Assembly (NCBI GenBank): GCA_035633215.1
Contig: DASQFI010000028.1
Location: 62,001-126,000, forward strand
Source: DASQFI01 sp035633215
GTDB lineage: Bacteria; Acidobacteriota; Vicinamibacteria; Vicinamibacterales; SCN-69-37
DNA length: 64,000 bases
Reading direction: 5' to 3'
Part shown: positions 32,126 to 40,726 of the stretch, piece after piece
Layout of the letters: every line of letters starts with the position of its first letter
Position numbering within the stretch: position 1 is the stretch's first letter
The notes under the pieces: generated by a model
What the model was told of the DNA's origin: nothing
Seen by the model: only the letters and a program-made list of their open reading frames with translations
Database searches by the model: none
Position numbers and translations under genes: made by a program

Positions 32126-32683
32126 TTACTCGCTTCGCGGCCGCTTCACCCCGGGCCGCGGCGCCAGAATCGTGTGGAGCTGGTTGCCTTCCTTCTGCGG
32201 CTCCTGCTCGGCGACCGCGACCTCGCCCAGTTCGCCCATCAGCCGATCGAGAATCTTGCGCCCGATCTCGGGGTGCGCGTTCTCGCGGCCGCGGAAGAAG
32301 ATCGTGGCCTTGACCTTGTCGCCCTCGGCGAGGAAGCGCTCGATGTGCTTCTTCTTGAACTGGTAGTCGTGCTCGTCCACCTTGGGCCGGAACTTGATCT
32401 CCTTGACCTCGATCACCTTCTGGTGCTTCTTGGCCGCGCGCGCCCGTTTCTGCTGCTCGTATTGGTACTTTCCGAAGTCCATGATGCGGCAGACGGGCGG
32501 CACCGCGGTGGGCGAGATCTCGACGAGATCCAGTCCCTTGGCGCGCGCGAGCGCCACGGCCTGCGGCGGCGGCATGATGCCCAGCTGCTGGCCCGTGTCG
32601 TCGATGACGCGGATTTCCCGTACTCTGATGCGTTCGTTGATGCGGACGCGATCGTCACGCCGTGGGCCGCGATCGAATGCGAT
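32126..32683 (-). CDS. infC: Translation initiation factor IF-3, with ATC start
   Basis: IF-3 keeps ribosomal subunits apart and proofreads initiation. The frame is continuous from an ATC at 32683, giving 185 residues: IAFDRGPRRDDRVRINERIR, then RVIDDTGQQLGIM, DLVEISPTAVPPVCRIMDFG and the C-terminal domain with KEIKFRPKVDEHDYQFK. No ATG precedes the conserved RINERIRV segment; the first in-frame ATG (32575) would cut off ~36 conserved residues. GGGGG lies six bases before the ATC. A rare start codon is expected because IF-3 represses its own non-AUG start in other bacteria. Confidence 0.93.
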   Translation of the reverse strand: MAFDRGPRRDDRVRINERIRVREIRVIDDTGQQLGIMPPPQAVALARAKGLDLVEISPTAVPPVCRIMDFGKYQYEQQKRARAAKKHQKVIEVKEIKFRPKVDEHDYQFKKKHIERFLAEGDKVKATIFFRGRENAHPEIGRKILDRLMGELGEVAVAEQEPQKEGNQLHTILAPRPGVKRPRSE

Positions 32684-32696
32684 ATGAACCCCCTTG

Positions 32697-34676
32697 TTAG
32701 CCTGAAACCTGCGATCTGGAATCTGTCATCTGGAGGGTCGCCTGCGATCGACCCTTCTCACGCACCTCGGCCGTCGCCGCCGTCACGAACGCCTCCAGCT
32801 TCATAGCGCCTTGATCGCCGCCGGCCCGGCTCCGCACCGCGACCGTGCCCTCGGCGGCCTCGCGGTCGCCGATCACCAGCATGTAGGGCACTTTCTGGAG
32901 CTGCGCCTCCCGGATCTTATAACCGATCTTCTCCTGCCGCCGGTCCAGCTCCACCCGCAGGCCCGCGGCCCCAAGCGCCGATTCGACCGACGCCGCGTAG
33001 TCCACGTGCCGATCCGCAATCGGGAGCACGACGGCCTGGACGGGGGCTAACCAGAGCGGAAAGGCCCCGGCGTAGTGTTCGAGCAGCAGCGCCACGAACC
33101 GCTCGAAGCTGCCAAAAATTGCGCGGTGGATGACCACCGGGGTGTGCTCGGCGTTGTCGGCGCCGGTGTACTTCAGGGCGAATCGCTGGGGAATCTGGTA
33201 GTCGAGCTGGATCGTCGCGCACTGCCATTTCCGCCCGATCGCGTCCTTGACGTGGAAGTCGATCTTCGGACCGTAGAAGTTGCCTTCCTTGGCGGCGATC
33301 CGGAACGGGCGGCTGGAAGCGTTCAGGGCCTTGGTGAGCTCGGACTCGGCGTGATCCCAGGTGGCGATCTCGCCGAGGAACTCGTCGGGCCGCGTCGAGA
33401 GCTCGACTTCGTAATTCAGCGCGAAGTCGCTATACACGCGTTCGACGAGCGCGATGAGCCGGCCGACCTCGTCGCCGATCTGCGACTCCATCACGAAACA
33501 GTGGGCGTCGTCCTGTGAAAACTGGCGGACGCGCGTGAGGCCGGAGAGCACCCCCGACGCCTCGTTGCGATGGAGCGGCGTCTGCTCGTGTAGCCGCAGC
33601 GGCAGGTCGCGATAGCTCCGACCCTCGCTCGCAAAAACGAGCATGTGGCCCGGGCAGTTCATCGGTTTGACGCTCATCACGACGTCCTCCGCCTGCACGA
33701 GGAACATGTTCTGCTGGTAGTGCTGCCAGTGGCCGGACGTCTCCCACAGCGCCTTGTTGTAGATGAGCGGAGTCCTCACTTCGAGATACCCGGCCGGCTT
33801 CAGCACGTCCCGCATGTAGTTGGCGAGCAGGTGATAGAGCGTCGTGCCCTTGCCCGACCAGAACGGCGCGCCCGGCGCCCACGCATGAAACATGAAGAGG
33901 CCGATGTCCTTGCCGATCCGGCGGTGGTCACGCTTCTTCGCCTCTTCGACCTGATGCAGATGCTGCTTCAGGTCGTCGTCCTTGAAGAACGCGGTGCCGT
34001 AGATGCGCTGCATCGGCTGGTTGTGCGCGTCGCCTTTCCAGTACGCGTTCGACACGCTGAGCAGCTTGAAGGCCTTCAGGCGCCCCGTGGACGGCACGTG
34101 GGGACCGACGCAGAAATCGACGAACGTGTCGCGGTCCTTGATCGTGTAGCAGGACACGTGCGACTGGCCGGCCGTCTTCTCCTGAATCAACTGGACCTTG
34201 AGCGGCTCGCCGCGCTTCGCGAAGAAGTCGAGCGCTTCCTCTCTCGGCCAGATCTGGCGTTCGTACGGCAGGTCCTGCGACGCCAGCTCACGCATCCGGC
34301 CCTCGATCTTCTCGAGGTCCTCGGGTACGAACGGGCGCGGAACGACGAAATCGTAGAAAAACCCTTCGTCGGTGGCAGGGCCGATGCCGCACTGCGCGCC
34401 GGGGAACAGGTGCGTGACCGCGGCGGCCAGCAGGTGCGCGGTGGAATGCCGGTACAGCGCGAGCGCATCGGCGCCGTCGGGCAGCATCAGCCTGAGGGAC
34501 GCGTCTCGCTCCAGCGGATACGTCAGATCGACGAGCTGGCCGTCCACGGTCGCCGCCAGCGCCTTCCTGACGACCGAAGAGGGCAGCGCGGCCGCGGCAA
34601 ACTCCCGCACGGTCGTGCCACGCGGCGCCGCCTTCACCGACCCATCCGGCAGGGTGACCGAGATCTGGTCCATCAC
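32697..34676 (-). CDS. thrS: Threonyl-tRNA synthetase
   Basis: This 659-residue class II synthetase charges tRNA-Thr. The N-terminal TGS domain (ISVTLPDGSVKAAPRGTTVR) is followed by the editing domain with HSTAHLLAAAV and SCYTIKDRDTFVDFCVGPH (zinc-like histidines), the catalytic core with MNCPGHMLVF and RVRQFSQDDAHCFV, and the anticodon domain near VVLPIADRHVDYAASV. The length is normal. It leads the thrS-infC-rpmI-rplT-pheST cluster. A palindromic element (34721-34821) lies between it and tRNA-Val upstream; no T-box was recognised. Confidence 0.97.
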   Translation of the reverse strand: MMDQISVTLPDGSVKAAPRGTTVREFAAAALPSSVVRKALAATVDGQLVDLTYPLERDASLRLMLPDGADALALYRHSTAHLLAAAVTHLFPGAQCGIGPATDEGFFYDFVVPRPFVPEDLEKIEGRMRELASQDLPYERQIWPREEALDFFAKRGEPLKVQLIQEKTAGQSHVSCYTIKDRDTFVDFCVGPHVPSTGRLKAFKLLSVSNAYWKGDAHNQPMQRIYGTAFFKDDDLKQHLHQVEEAKKRDHRRIGKDIGLFMFHAWAPGAPFWSGKGTTLYHLLANYMRDVLKPAGYLEVRTPLIYNKALWETSGHWQHYQQNMFLVQAEDVVMSVKPMNCPGHMLVFASEGRSYRDLPLRLHEQTPLHRNEASGVLSGLTRVRQFSQDDAHCFVMESQIGDEVGRLIALVERVYSDFALNYEVELSTRPDEFLGEIATWDHAESELTKALNASSRPFRIAAKEGNFYGPKIDFHVKDAIGRKWQCATIQLDYQIPQRFALKYTGADNAEHTPVVIHRAIFGSFERFVALLLEHYAGAFPLWLAPVQAVVLPIADRHVDYAASVESALGAAGLRVELDRRQEKIGYKIREAQLQKVPYMLVIGDREAAEGTVAVRSRAGGDQGAMKLEAFVTAATAEVREKGRSQATLQMTDSRSQVSG

Positions 34677-34716
34677 TCAACGACCGACGTGGAAAATATG
34701 TGCGTCCAACTGAGAT

Positions 34717-34825
34717 TTAGTGCCGTTCCAACTTATCTCACCGAGATCGCCATCCGCTTTTTTCCAGACCGCTCCCCGAACTGAGGGGGGCCGTTCTTTG
34801 GCGGAAAAAGTTGGAACGGCATTAG
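34717..34825. mobile_element. MITE-like palindromic element, copy 3 (with TTAG duplications)
   Basis: A 101-bp element (34721-34821) starts TGCCGTTCCAACTT and ends with the exact reverse complement AAGTTGGAACGGCA. TTAG precedes it (34717-34720) and follows it (34822-34825). Internally a smaller hairpin forms around CCCCGAACTGAGGGG. The ends resemble copies 1 and 2 (GCCGTTC, then AC) but differ at several positions, always with the matching change in the other arm. It separates thrS from the tRNA-Val gene. Confidence 0.55.
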
Positions 34826-34826
34826 G

Positions 34827-34903
34827 TGGTAGGCACGGGCGGACTCGAACCGCCGACCTCCTGCATGTCAAGCAGGCGCTCTAACCAGCTGAGCTACATG
34901 CCT
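34827..34903 (-). tRNA. tRNA-Val (anticodon GAC)
   Basis: This 77-nt tRNA includes an encoded CCA. The acceptor stem AGGCATG/CGTGCCT has one G-U pair; the D-arm AGCTCAGCTGGTTAGAGC, the anticodon arm CCTGC-TTGACAT-GCAGG with GAC at positions 34-36, and the T-arm GGCGGTTCGAGTCCGCC are all regular. The 3' end is one base from a palindromic element. Confidence 0.97.
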
Positions 34904-34953
34904 ATGTCGAGCAGGACTGGCCTTTCACGAACGACCAGTATAAGGGTTCCACA

Positions 34954-36129
34954 TCAAAGTCCCGTCCCTTTGGCTTTCTTCAGGACCTCGGTGGCCTTCG
35001 TCAAGGGCGCGTCGCTGGCCGGCGGCAGCTCGTCGAAGCCAATGACCGGCATCTCCACGCCGACGGTCGGCCGAAGCCCGCGCTCGTGGATGGGGCCGGC
35101 GCCGTCCACGGTGAGGTAGCGCTCGTAGGTCATCCAGAGGCCGTAGTTCCCGGGCAGCCGAACCAGCCGCTGCCGGGCGGCGATGCCCGCGGTCGGCTCG
35201 CCGACGAGCTCCGCCCGGTCATTCCCAGACAGCGCGGCGGCAAAGACTTCCGCGGCGTTGGCCGTGCCGTTCGACACCAGCAGCACGACCGGCATCGTCA
35301 CCGCGCCATCGCCGGGACCGGCGGTGGTGGTGACCTTCTCGGTCTTACGCCCGGCGCGAATGCCGACGGTGCCGCTCTTCAGGAACAGCTTGGCTGCGGC
35401 GAGGCCGGTCTCGAGGTCGCCGTCGGCCGTCCCGCGAAGATCGATCACCGCGCCGGTCACCTTCTGTTTGGCGAGCTGATCGAACGTGCTCTTGAGAAGG
35501 GTGGCGGCGTCTGGCACGAAGCTGACGATACGGACGCGCGCGAAACCGCCCGGCAGGGTGTTGGTCGTGATGCCGCCTGTGGGCACCGCGCGCACGAGCT
35601 CGATCTGGTGCGGGTCGGCCGGGTTGCCGCGGATCACGGTCACGGCGAGCTTGCTTCCGGGCGCGCCGCGAAGCAGCCTCGTGCCGGTGACGGCCGACAT
35701 GTCTCGCGTCGGCTTACCGTCGATCATGCGCAGATAGTCACCCGTCTGGATTCCGGCCTTTGCGGCGGGCGAGCCGTCGCGCACGCCGACGACGCGAAGA
35801 TAGAACTGCCGCGTGACGACCAGACCGACGTCGGCCGCCGGCATCGGGGTCGTGCTCTCGATCGCGCGGACTTCGTCCGGCGTGAGATACGCGCTCGCCG
35901 AGTCCATGCCTTCGGCCAGCCCGCGCATCGCGCCTTCGAACACGCGATCGACATCCACCGGCTCGACATAGTTCTGGATCACGAGTCCCAGGACGTCCCG
36001 GAAGACAACGAGATTCTGGTCGTTCCGCTGCGGCGGTTCGGTCGAAGCGCCCAGCAGGCCTCCGATGGCAACCAAAGCGACGAGCGGCGTCGAAATGAGA
36101 AACACGGCCCAGCGGGACTTCGAGGACAT
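34954..36129 (-). CDS. S41 carboxyl-terminal-processing peptidase homolog, probably inactive
   Basis: This 391-residue exported protein has a signal anchor (AVFLISTPLVALVAIGGLLG), an N-terminal helix region, a PDZ domain (~95-180, with VVGVRDGSPAAKAGIQTGDY) and an S41 core. Active members read S-A-S-A-S-E for the nucleophile and T-F-G-K-G for the base lysine. Here these sites read NGTANAAEVFAAAL and GEPTAGIAARQ, so both serine and lysine are replaced (Thr and Ile). The remaining fold, including the final RGLRPTVGVEMP, is intact. A binding or regulatory role seems likely; a threonine nucleophile without lysine would be unusual. Confidence 0.82.
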   Translation of the reverse strand: MSSKSRWAVFLISTPLVALVAIGGLLGASTEPPQRNDQNLVVFRDVLGLVIQNYVEPVDVDRVFEGAMRGLAEGMDSASAYLTPDEVRAIESTTPMPAADVGLVVTRQFYLRVVGVRDGSPAAKAGIQTGDYLRMIDGKPTRDMSAVTGTRLLRGAPGSKLAVTVIRGNPADPHQIELVRAVPTGGITTNTLPGGFARVRIVSFVPDAATLLKSTFDQLAKQKVTGAVIDLRGTADGDLETGLAAAKLFLKSGTVGIRAGRKTEKVTTTAGPGDGAVTMPVVLLVSNGTANAAEVFAAALSGNDRAELVGEPTAGIAARQRLVRLPGNYGLWMTYERYLTVDGAGPIHERGLRPTVGVEMPVIGFDELPPASDAPLTKATEVLKKAKGTGL

Positions 36130-36145
36130 GGGTCAATTGTAGCAA

Positions 36146-36204
36146 GGACGACCTCGGGTTTCTTTTTCGCTTTGCTCTTCCAAAGAAGAGACCCGAGGTC
36201 GTCC
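36146..36204 (-). terminator. Long GACCTCGGGT hairpin after the phosphodiesterase gene
   Basis: GGACGACCTCGGGTTTCTTT (36146-36165) pairs with AAAGAAGAGACCCGAGGTCGTCC-like sequence at 36182-36204. It begins right after the TAG of the upstream minus-strand gene and has a loop of about 16 bases. It shares its core word with hairpins at 42355 and 52897. Confidence 0.5.
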
Positions 36205-38259
36205 CTATTTCAGCAGCGGTTTCCCGTCGATCCCCGCCGGCACCGGCAGCCCGAAAAACTGCAAAACTGTCGGTGCGATATCGATGATCCGTGGGGCGGA
36301 GTTCGCAATCGGACGATTGGAAATCAGCACGCCGGCCGTGGTCGCGTAGTCGTACCCGCCGTGGTCGCCGCTCCACTTTTTCATGTTCGGATAGACGATG
36401 CCCTGGGGCGACCCGCCCAGGGTCGTCTGCCAGGAGACCCGGTAGCCCTCCTCGAATCCGACCTGCAGATCGGAAGCGTCGCCCAGGTATTCGCCCGAGT
36501 ACACGTCGTCACGTTTGTACACCGCGCGAACGATGGGCTGTTTCGTGTCGGGATCGATCAGATCGCGGCGCAGCTTCGTCACCAGCTCGTCGGCGAGCGC
36601 GGTGTACTCCGGGCCGGGGCTCACGATGCCGTGCGCTTCGCGTCCGCGCAGATTGAAGTAGATCTGTCCGAGACCCATCGCGTACGCGCGCGTGCGGCTC
36701 CAATCCACGTTTTCCCAGAACTCGCCGCCGCCGAACAGATCGTCGAGCTTCTTTTCGCCGGGCGCCTGCCCCTGCAGCGTCATGTAGCCCTGCTGAACGA
36801 GCCAGGTGTTGAGATTGACCGCTTTGCGCCACGAATGAAACCCGTGGTCCGAGACGATCAGCACGGTGGTTTGCGGGCCGACGAGATCCATGACCTGGCC
36901 GACGAATTGATCGGCGCGGCGGTATACGCGGAGGATCGAATCGCCGAACCTCGCAGCCAGTGCCGCGTCGTACATCGGGTGGGCCGTGTCGATCAGCCGG
37001 TACATCATGTGCTGTACGCGATCGGTGGACTCGATCACGCCGACGAGCAGATCCCAGTGCGGGCGTGACAGCCGATCGAGGATGACCTGCGCGCGATCGT
37101 CGAACGCGCGATACAGGTCGTCCATGAATGTCTTCTCGTCCATTCGCCCTTCGTTGAGCGGCCACGTGGCCTCGGCCCAGCCGAGCGTGCGATAGGGGCC
37201 GAGGCGCCGGTAGATGTCGGCCGCGAAATTGGCCGGCGACGACATCGGGACGGGCGGCGCGTCGGGCTTGAAGTTGATCGGCGAGACGTAGAGCTGAAGC
37301 TCCTGATCGGCCGAGGTCAGGTAGAGCTGCGCCATGCCGTGCAGACGCACGAACAGATTCACCGTGAAGTCCAGCGTGATCCACTTGCTCCACTCGCCGG
37401 TCTTGAGTGTGACGCGCTGGCCGTTGATGTCGATGTCGGCCTTGCCGCTGCCGCGCGTCCAGGTCACCGTGAGCGGCAGCGTCACATCCTCCCTGGCCTC
37501 CAGCTCCGCGAGCGCCGTGCGGTCGGCATCGGAGAGTGGTCCCTTCCGCCGGATCGCCTGCGTCTTCATTCGCACAATTGGATTGGGCGGGCCGACGAGC
37601 TGCGTGCGCGCGGTGTGGCCCTCGAACACGAGGCGCCTGAGGATGCCGCCAAACTCCGTGTTGCCTTCCTCATAGCGGCTGAGGTCCGTCGCGAAGTGGT
37701 GGAACGTCCCCATCGTTCCGCGCAAGTCGGGAAGCGGCAGGCCGGCCAACAGCTCGCCGTTCGGCACTTCCTCGGGCGGGAATGTGATCGGCACGGTCAG
37801 GATGCTGCTCCGGACGCCGGCCCGGCCGGCCGTCACCCAGAACGACGTGCCGCCGCGGAGCGAAATGACTTTCGGCCTCGCGATCGGGATCCAGTCGAAC
37901 AGGAACTTCGGCGGCTCGCGGCGCACCATGCCGAGATCCGGCAGGTACGTCGACGTGTCACGGACGAGAAAGTCGTAGATGTTGTGCTTGCCGGGATTGA
38001 CGCCCGTCGCAAACGAGGCCCAGGCCGTGGGCGATTCCGGAGAGACCGTGGTCTCGAGCGGGTAGAGTCCGCCGCGCGACATCAGCCGCTCGAACGTCGG
38101 CATCTGTCCCGCCTTGACGTACTGCTGGACGAGATCCGGGTCGAGCCCGTCGAACCCGAGGATCACGAGCTTCGGCCGGCCGGAGTCGACAACCGGCTTC
38201 GTGCACGACGGCAGCGCGGTCGCCGCAATGGCGAGCAGAGCAGCCATCCCGCGTCGCAT
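36205..38259 (-). CDS. Alkaline phosphatase superfamily lipoprotein (type I phosphodiesterase-like)
   Basis: This 684-residue protein has a lipoprotein signal with cysteine near residue 19 (ATALPSC). The fold is that of nucleotide pyrophosphatase/phosphodiesterases: metal site VILGFDGLDPDLV, the nucleophile region SPTAWASFATGVNPGKHNIY, GVIESTDRVQHMMY, VSDHGFHSWRK and GDHGGYDYAT, all metal-binding segments. It should be an active hydrolase of phosphate or phosphonate esters on the outer side of a membrane; the substrate is unknown. It is divergent from ruvX with 32 bp between them. Confidence 0.85.
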   Translation of the reverse strand: MRRGMAALLAIAATALPSCTKPVVDSGRPKLVILGFDGLDPDLVQQYVKAGQMPTFERLMSRGGLYPLETTVSPESPTAWASFATGVNPGKHNIYDFLVRDTSTYLPDLGMVRREPPKFLFDWIPIARPKVISLRGGTSFWVTAGRAGVRSSILTVPITFPPEEVPNGELLAGLPLPDLRGTMGTFHHFATDLSRYEEGNTEFGGILRRLVFEGHTARTQLVGPPNPIVRMKTQAIRRKGPLSDADRTALAELEAREDVTLPLTVTWTRGSGKADIDINGQRVTLKTGEWSKWITLDFTVNLFVRLHGMAQLYLTSADQELQLYVSPINFKPDAPPVPMSSPANFAADIYRRLGPYRTLGWAEATWPLNEGRMDEKTFMDDLYRAFDDRAQVILDRLSRPHWDLLVGVIESTDRVQHMMYRLIDTAHPMYDAALAARFGDSILRVYRRADQFVGQVMDLVGPQTTVLIVSDHGFHSWRKAVNLNTWLVQQGYMTLQGQAPGEKKLDDLFGGGEFWENVDWSRTRAYAMGLGQIYFNLRGREAHGIVSPGPEYTALADELVTKLRRDLIDPDTKQPIVRAVYKRDDVYSGEYLGDASDLQVGFEEGYRVSWQTTLGGSPQGIVYPNMKKWSGDHGGYDYATTAGVLISNRPIANSAPRIIDIAPTVLQFFGLPVPAGIDGKPLLK

Positions 38260-38291
38260 GCGTGAAAGTCTAACCTGTTAGGCTACTCGGC

Positions 38292-38741
38292 ATGCGCATC
38301 CTCGGCGTCGACTACGGCCGGCGGCGCATCGGTCTCGCACTCTCGGATCAATCCGCGATGCTGGCGACTCCATGGCGCGTCGTGGCCGTAGCCGCCGGCG
38401 CGACGCCGGCCACGTCGGCCGAGCAACTGGCGGCGATCGTCGCGGCGAGCCGCGCGCGGCCGGATGACGACATCGACGTCGGCACGATCGTCGTCGGGCT
38501 GCCGCGCCGGTTGAACGGCGAGGATACGGATCAGACGAAACCGGCGCGCGACTTCGCGGGACACCTCGCCGCGTTCACCGGGCTCGAAGTCCATCTGCAG
38601 GACGAGCGGCTGACGAGCCACGAGGCCGAGAGCCGCCTGGCCACGCGCGAACGCGACTGGCGCAAGCGGAAGGCGCGACTCGACGCGGCGGCCGCGGCCG
38701 TCATTCTTCAGGACTATCTGGACGCGCGGAAACGGGCGTAG
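38292..38741 (+). CDS. ruvX: Putative pre-16S rRNA nuclease (YqgF/RuvX)
   Basis: This 149-residue RNase H-fold protein has the catalytic Asp in ILGVDYGRRRIGLALSD, the glutamate-bearing LQDERLTSHEAESR and the final DAAAAAVILQDYLD. The family is implicated in processing the 5' end of 16S rRNA and was earlier annotated as a Holliday junction resolvase. It is followed after 7 bases by mltG, a frequent pairing. Confidence 0.93.
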   Translation: MRILGVDYGRRRIGLALSDQSAMLATPWRVVAVAAGATPATSAEQLAAIVAASRARPDDDIDVGTIVVGLPRRLNGEDTDQTKPARDFAGHLAAFTGLEVHLQDERLTSHEAESRLATRERDWRKRKARLDAAAAAVILQDYLDARKRA

Positions 38742-38748
38742 GCAGGTT

Positions 38749-39834
38749 ATGCGGCCAGGAGCCGCCTCCAGCGGACTGATTCTAGCTTCTCGTAAAATGT
38801 GCCTCAGGGGTCATTTCCTGTTCAAGCGTCTCGCCATCCTGACGATCGTCCTCGGCGTGCTTGCCGGCGGCGGGGCGTGCTTCATGCACGGCCGCTTGAC
38901 GACGCCGTATCGCGGATTCCAGGGCGAAGAAGTGTTCGTCGAGCTGCCGACCGGAACGACCGTGTCGGAGATCGCCAGCCGGCTTTCCGCCGCCGGTGTC
39001 GTCTCCGATTCGCTGACCTTCCGTCTTGCCGCGCGGTTGAGCGGCGCGGATCGACACCTTCAGGCAGGCGAATATCGCTTCGCGGAACCGGCATCGGCTT
39101 TCCAGGTCGTCACGCGACTCGCCGAGGGCGACGTCTTCACGCGTCCGATCACGTTCCCGGAAGGACTGACGATCACGGAAATGGCCGTGGTCTTCGAGAA
39201 GGCCGGCCTGGGGACGTCGGCGGCCTTCGAGCGTGCGGCCGCGAACCATTCGCTCGCGGCCAGTTTCGATCCGGGCGCCCGGTCGCTCGAGGGCTACCTG
39301 TTTCCGAGTACCTACGCGCTGGGGCGTCAAGCGGGCGCCGACGCGACCGTTCGCGCGATGGTGGAGGCGTTCGATCACGCATTCGATTCCGAGCTGCGGG
39401 CGGAAGCGGCCGCCCGGAATCTGACGCTCCGCGAGGCGGTGACGCTGGCCTCGCTGGTGGAAAAAGAGACCGCTCAGGCGAGCGAGCGGCCGATGGTCGC
39501 GGCCGTGTACCACAACCGTCTCGCGAAGCGGATGCCGCTCCAGTGCGACCCGACCGTCGTCTACGCGCTCATGCGCGCCGGCACGTGGACGGGCAACATC
39601 CGCAAACAGGACCTCCAGATCAAATCACCGTTCAATACCTACGCGAATCCCGGGTTGCCCCCGGGGCCGATTGCCTCGCCTGGCCGCGCGTCCCTCGAAG
39701 CGGCCGTGCGGCCCGCCGACGTGCCGTACCTGTATTTCGTCAGCCGCAACGATGGCACGCACGTGTTCGCCGAGACGCTGGCCGAACACAACCGCAACGT
39801 CGCCCAGTGGCAGGTGCAGTTCTTCAAGCGCTAA
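38749..39834 (+). CDS. mltG: Endolytic murein transglycosylase MltG
   Basis: This protein of up to 361 residues cuts nascent glycan strands at the inner membrane. It has one N-terminal helix (LAILTIVLGVLAGGGACFM), a LysM-like subdomain and the YceG core: LEGYLFPSTYALGR, the catalytic glutamate in LASLVEKETAQASERPMVAAV, YHNRLAKRMPLQCDPTVVYAL and SPFNTYANPGLPPGPIASPG. The start is ATG 38749 with GGCAGG upstream; ATG 38797 is also possible and still keeps the helix. It is coupled to ruvX. Confidence 0.94.
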   Translation: MRPGAASSGLILASRKMCLRGHFLFKRLAILTIVLGVLAGGGACFMHGRLTTPYRGFQGEEVFVELPTGTTVSEIASRLSAAGVVSDSLTFRLAARLSGADRHLQAGEYRFAEPASAFQVVTRLAEGDVFTRPITFPEGLTITEMAVVFEKAGLGTSAAFERAAANHSLAASFDPGARSLEGYLFPSTYALGRQAGADATVRAMVEAFDHAFDSELRAEAAARNLTLREAVTLASLVEKETAQASERPMVAAVYHNRLAKRMPLQCDPTVVYALMRAGTWTGNIRKQDLQIKSPFNTYANPGLPPGPIASPGRASLEAAVRPADVPYLYFVSRNDGTHVFAETLAEHNRNVAQWQVQFFKR

Positions 39835-39868
39835 AGGCGCTGGCCGGGTGTAGAGTCTTGGCGCCCCC

Positions 39869-40726
39869 ATGGGAGCGCTTCAGCTGGCGTGGCGCGGGTT
39901 CCTCGGCAGCCGCCATGGGGCGTGGCTGACCCATGGCAGCGCCGTGGCGATGACCGCGGGGCTGTTCACGCTTCTCCTCACGACACCGGTCTGGATCGCG
40001 TTCGTCCCGGCCGTCATTCTCACGCACCGCATCGGCGTGATGATGCACGAGTACATCCACGGCATCCCGTTCAAGCGCTACACGAACTGTTTGAACGTGC
40101 TGACGTTCTTCGACGGGCTGACGTTCATGTTCGGTCTGCTCGAGCTCTTTCGCGGCACGCACCTCTCGCACCATCGCTGGCTCAATTCGACGGGGGACTC
40201 GGGATTCGACAGCCGGCAGGTCGAGCGACATCCGAACCGATTTATCGCGATGCTGGCCGCGCTCGAGGTGACGCAGCACCTCAAGTTCTATTGGGAGGCG
40301 CTGCACGGCCGGCACCCGTACGTACGGCGCGGGCGCCTGCTGGCCGGTCTGGGACTCTCCCTGGCGTCGATTGCCGGCTGGATCGTCGTGGGCCGGCCGG
40401 ACATGATCTGGAAGCTGATGGTGCTCACGGTCTTCACGACCGCCGTACCGGTGTCGTTCCGCGGCGCGATCGAGCACCACAGCGAAGCCGATCACCGCGG
40501 CTTCGCGAACGAGTACCGCGTGATCATTCCGCTGTTCAACCTGAACCGGCACATTCATCACCACGAAGAACCGCGGCGGCCGTGGTACCAGCTCGAATTC
40601 CGCACCGAGCGGCCGCTCGACTGGCGGCAGTACTTCACGTACTGGTTTCGGGTCTATGTGAAGAAGGATCTGGTGCTGATGCACCCGATGGAGAAACGTC
40701 CCAAGCCTACGAATTTCCCCACTTGA
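39869..40726 (+). CDS. Fatty acid desaturase family membrane protein
   Basis: This 285-residue di-iron membrane enzyme has three histidine clusters: HEYIHG, GTHLSHHRW and the late NRHIHHHEEP, plus the isolated histidine pair in IEHHSEADH. Four hydrophobic segments (for example LFTLLLTTPVWIAFVPAVIL and LLAGLGLSLASIAGWIVVG) give the expected topology. The substrate could be an acyl chain, a carotenoid or another lipid; this cannot be resolved here. The final 20 bases overlap the end of nadK on the other strand. Confidence 0.85.
   Translation: MGALQLAWRGFLGSRHGAWLTHGSAVAMTAGLFTLLLTTPVWIAFVPAVILTHRIGVMMHEYIHGIPFKRYTNCLNVLTFFDGLTFMFGLLELFRGTHLSHHRWLNSTGDSGFDSRQVERHPNRFIAMLAALEVTQHLKFYWEALHGRHPYVRRGRLLAGLGLSLASIAGWIVVGRPDMIWKLMVLTVFTTAVPVSFRGAIEHHSEADHRGFANEYRVIIPLFNLNRHIHHHEEPRRPWYQLEFRTERPLDWRQYFTYWFRVYVKKDLVLMHPMEKRPKPTNFPT

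Noticed and set aside
34677..34826. T-box or amino-acid riboswitch ahead of thrS
   Set aside because: The hairpin is fully accounted for by the palindromic element and lacks a T-box sequence.
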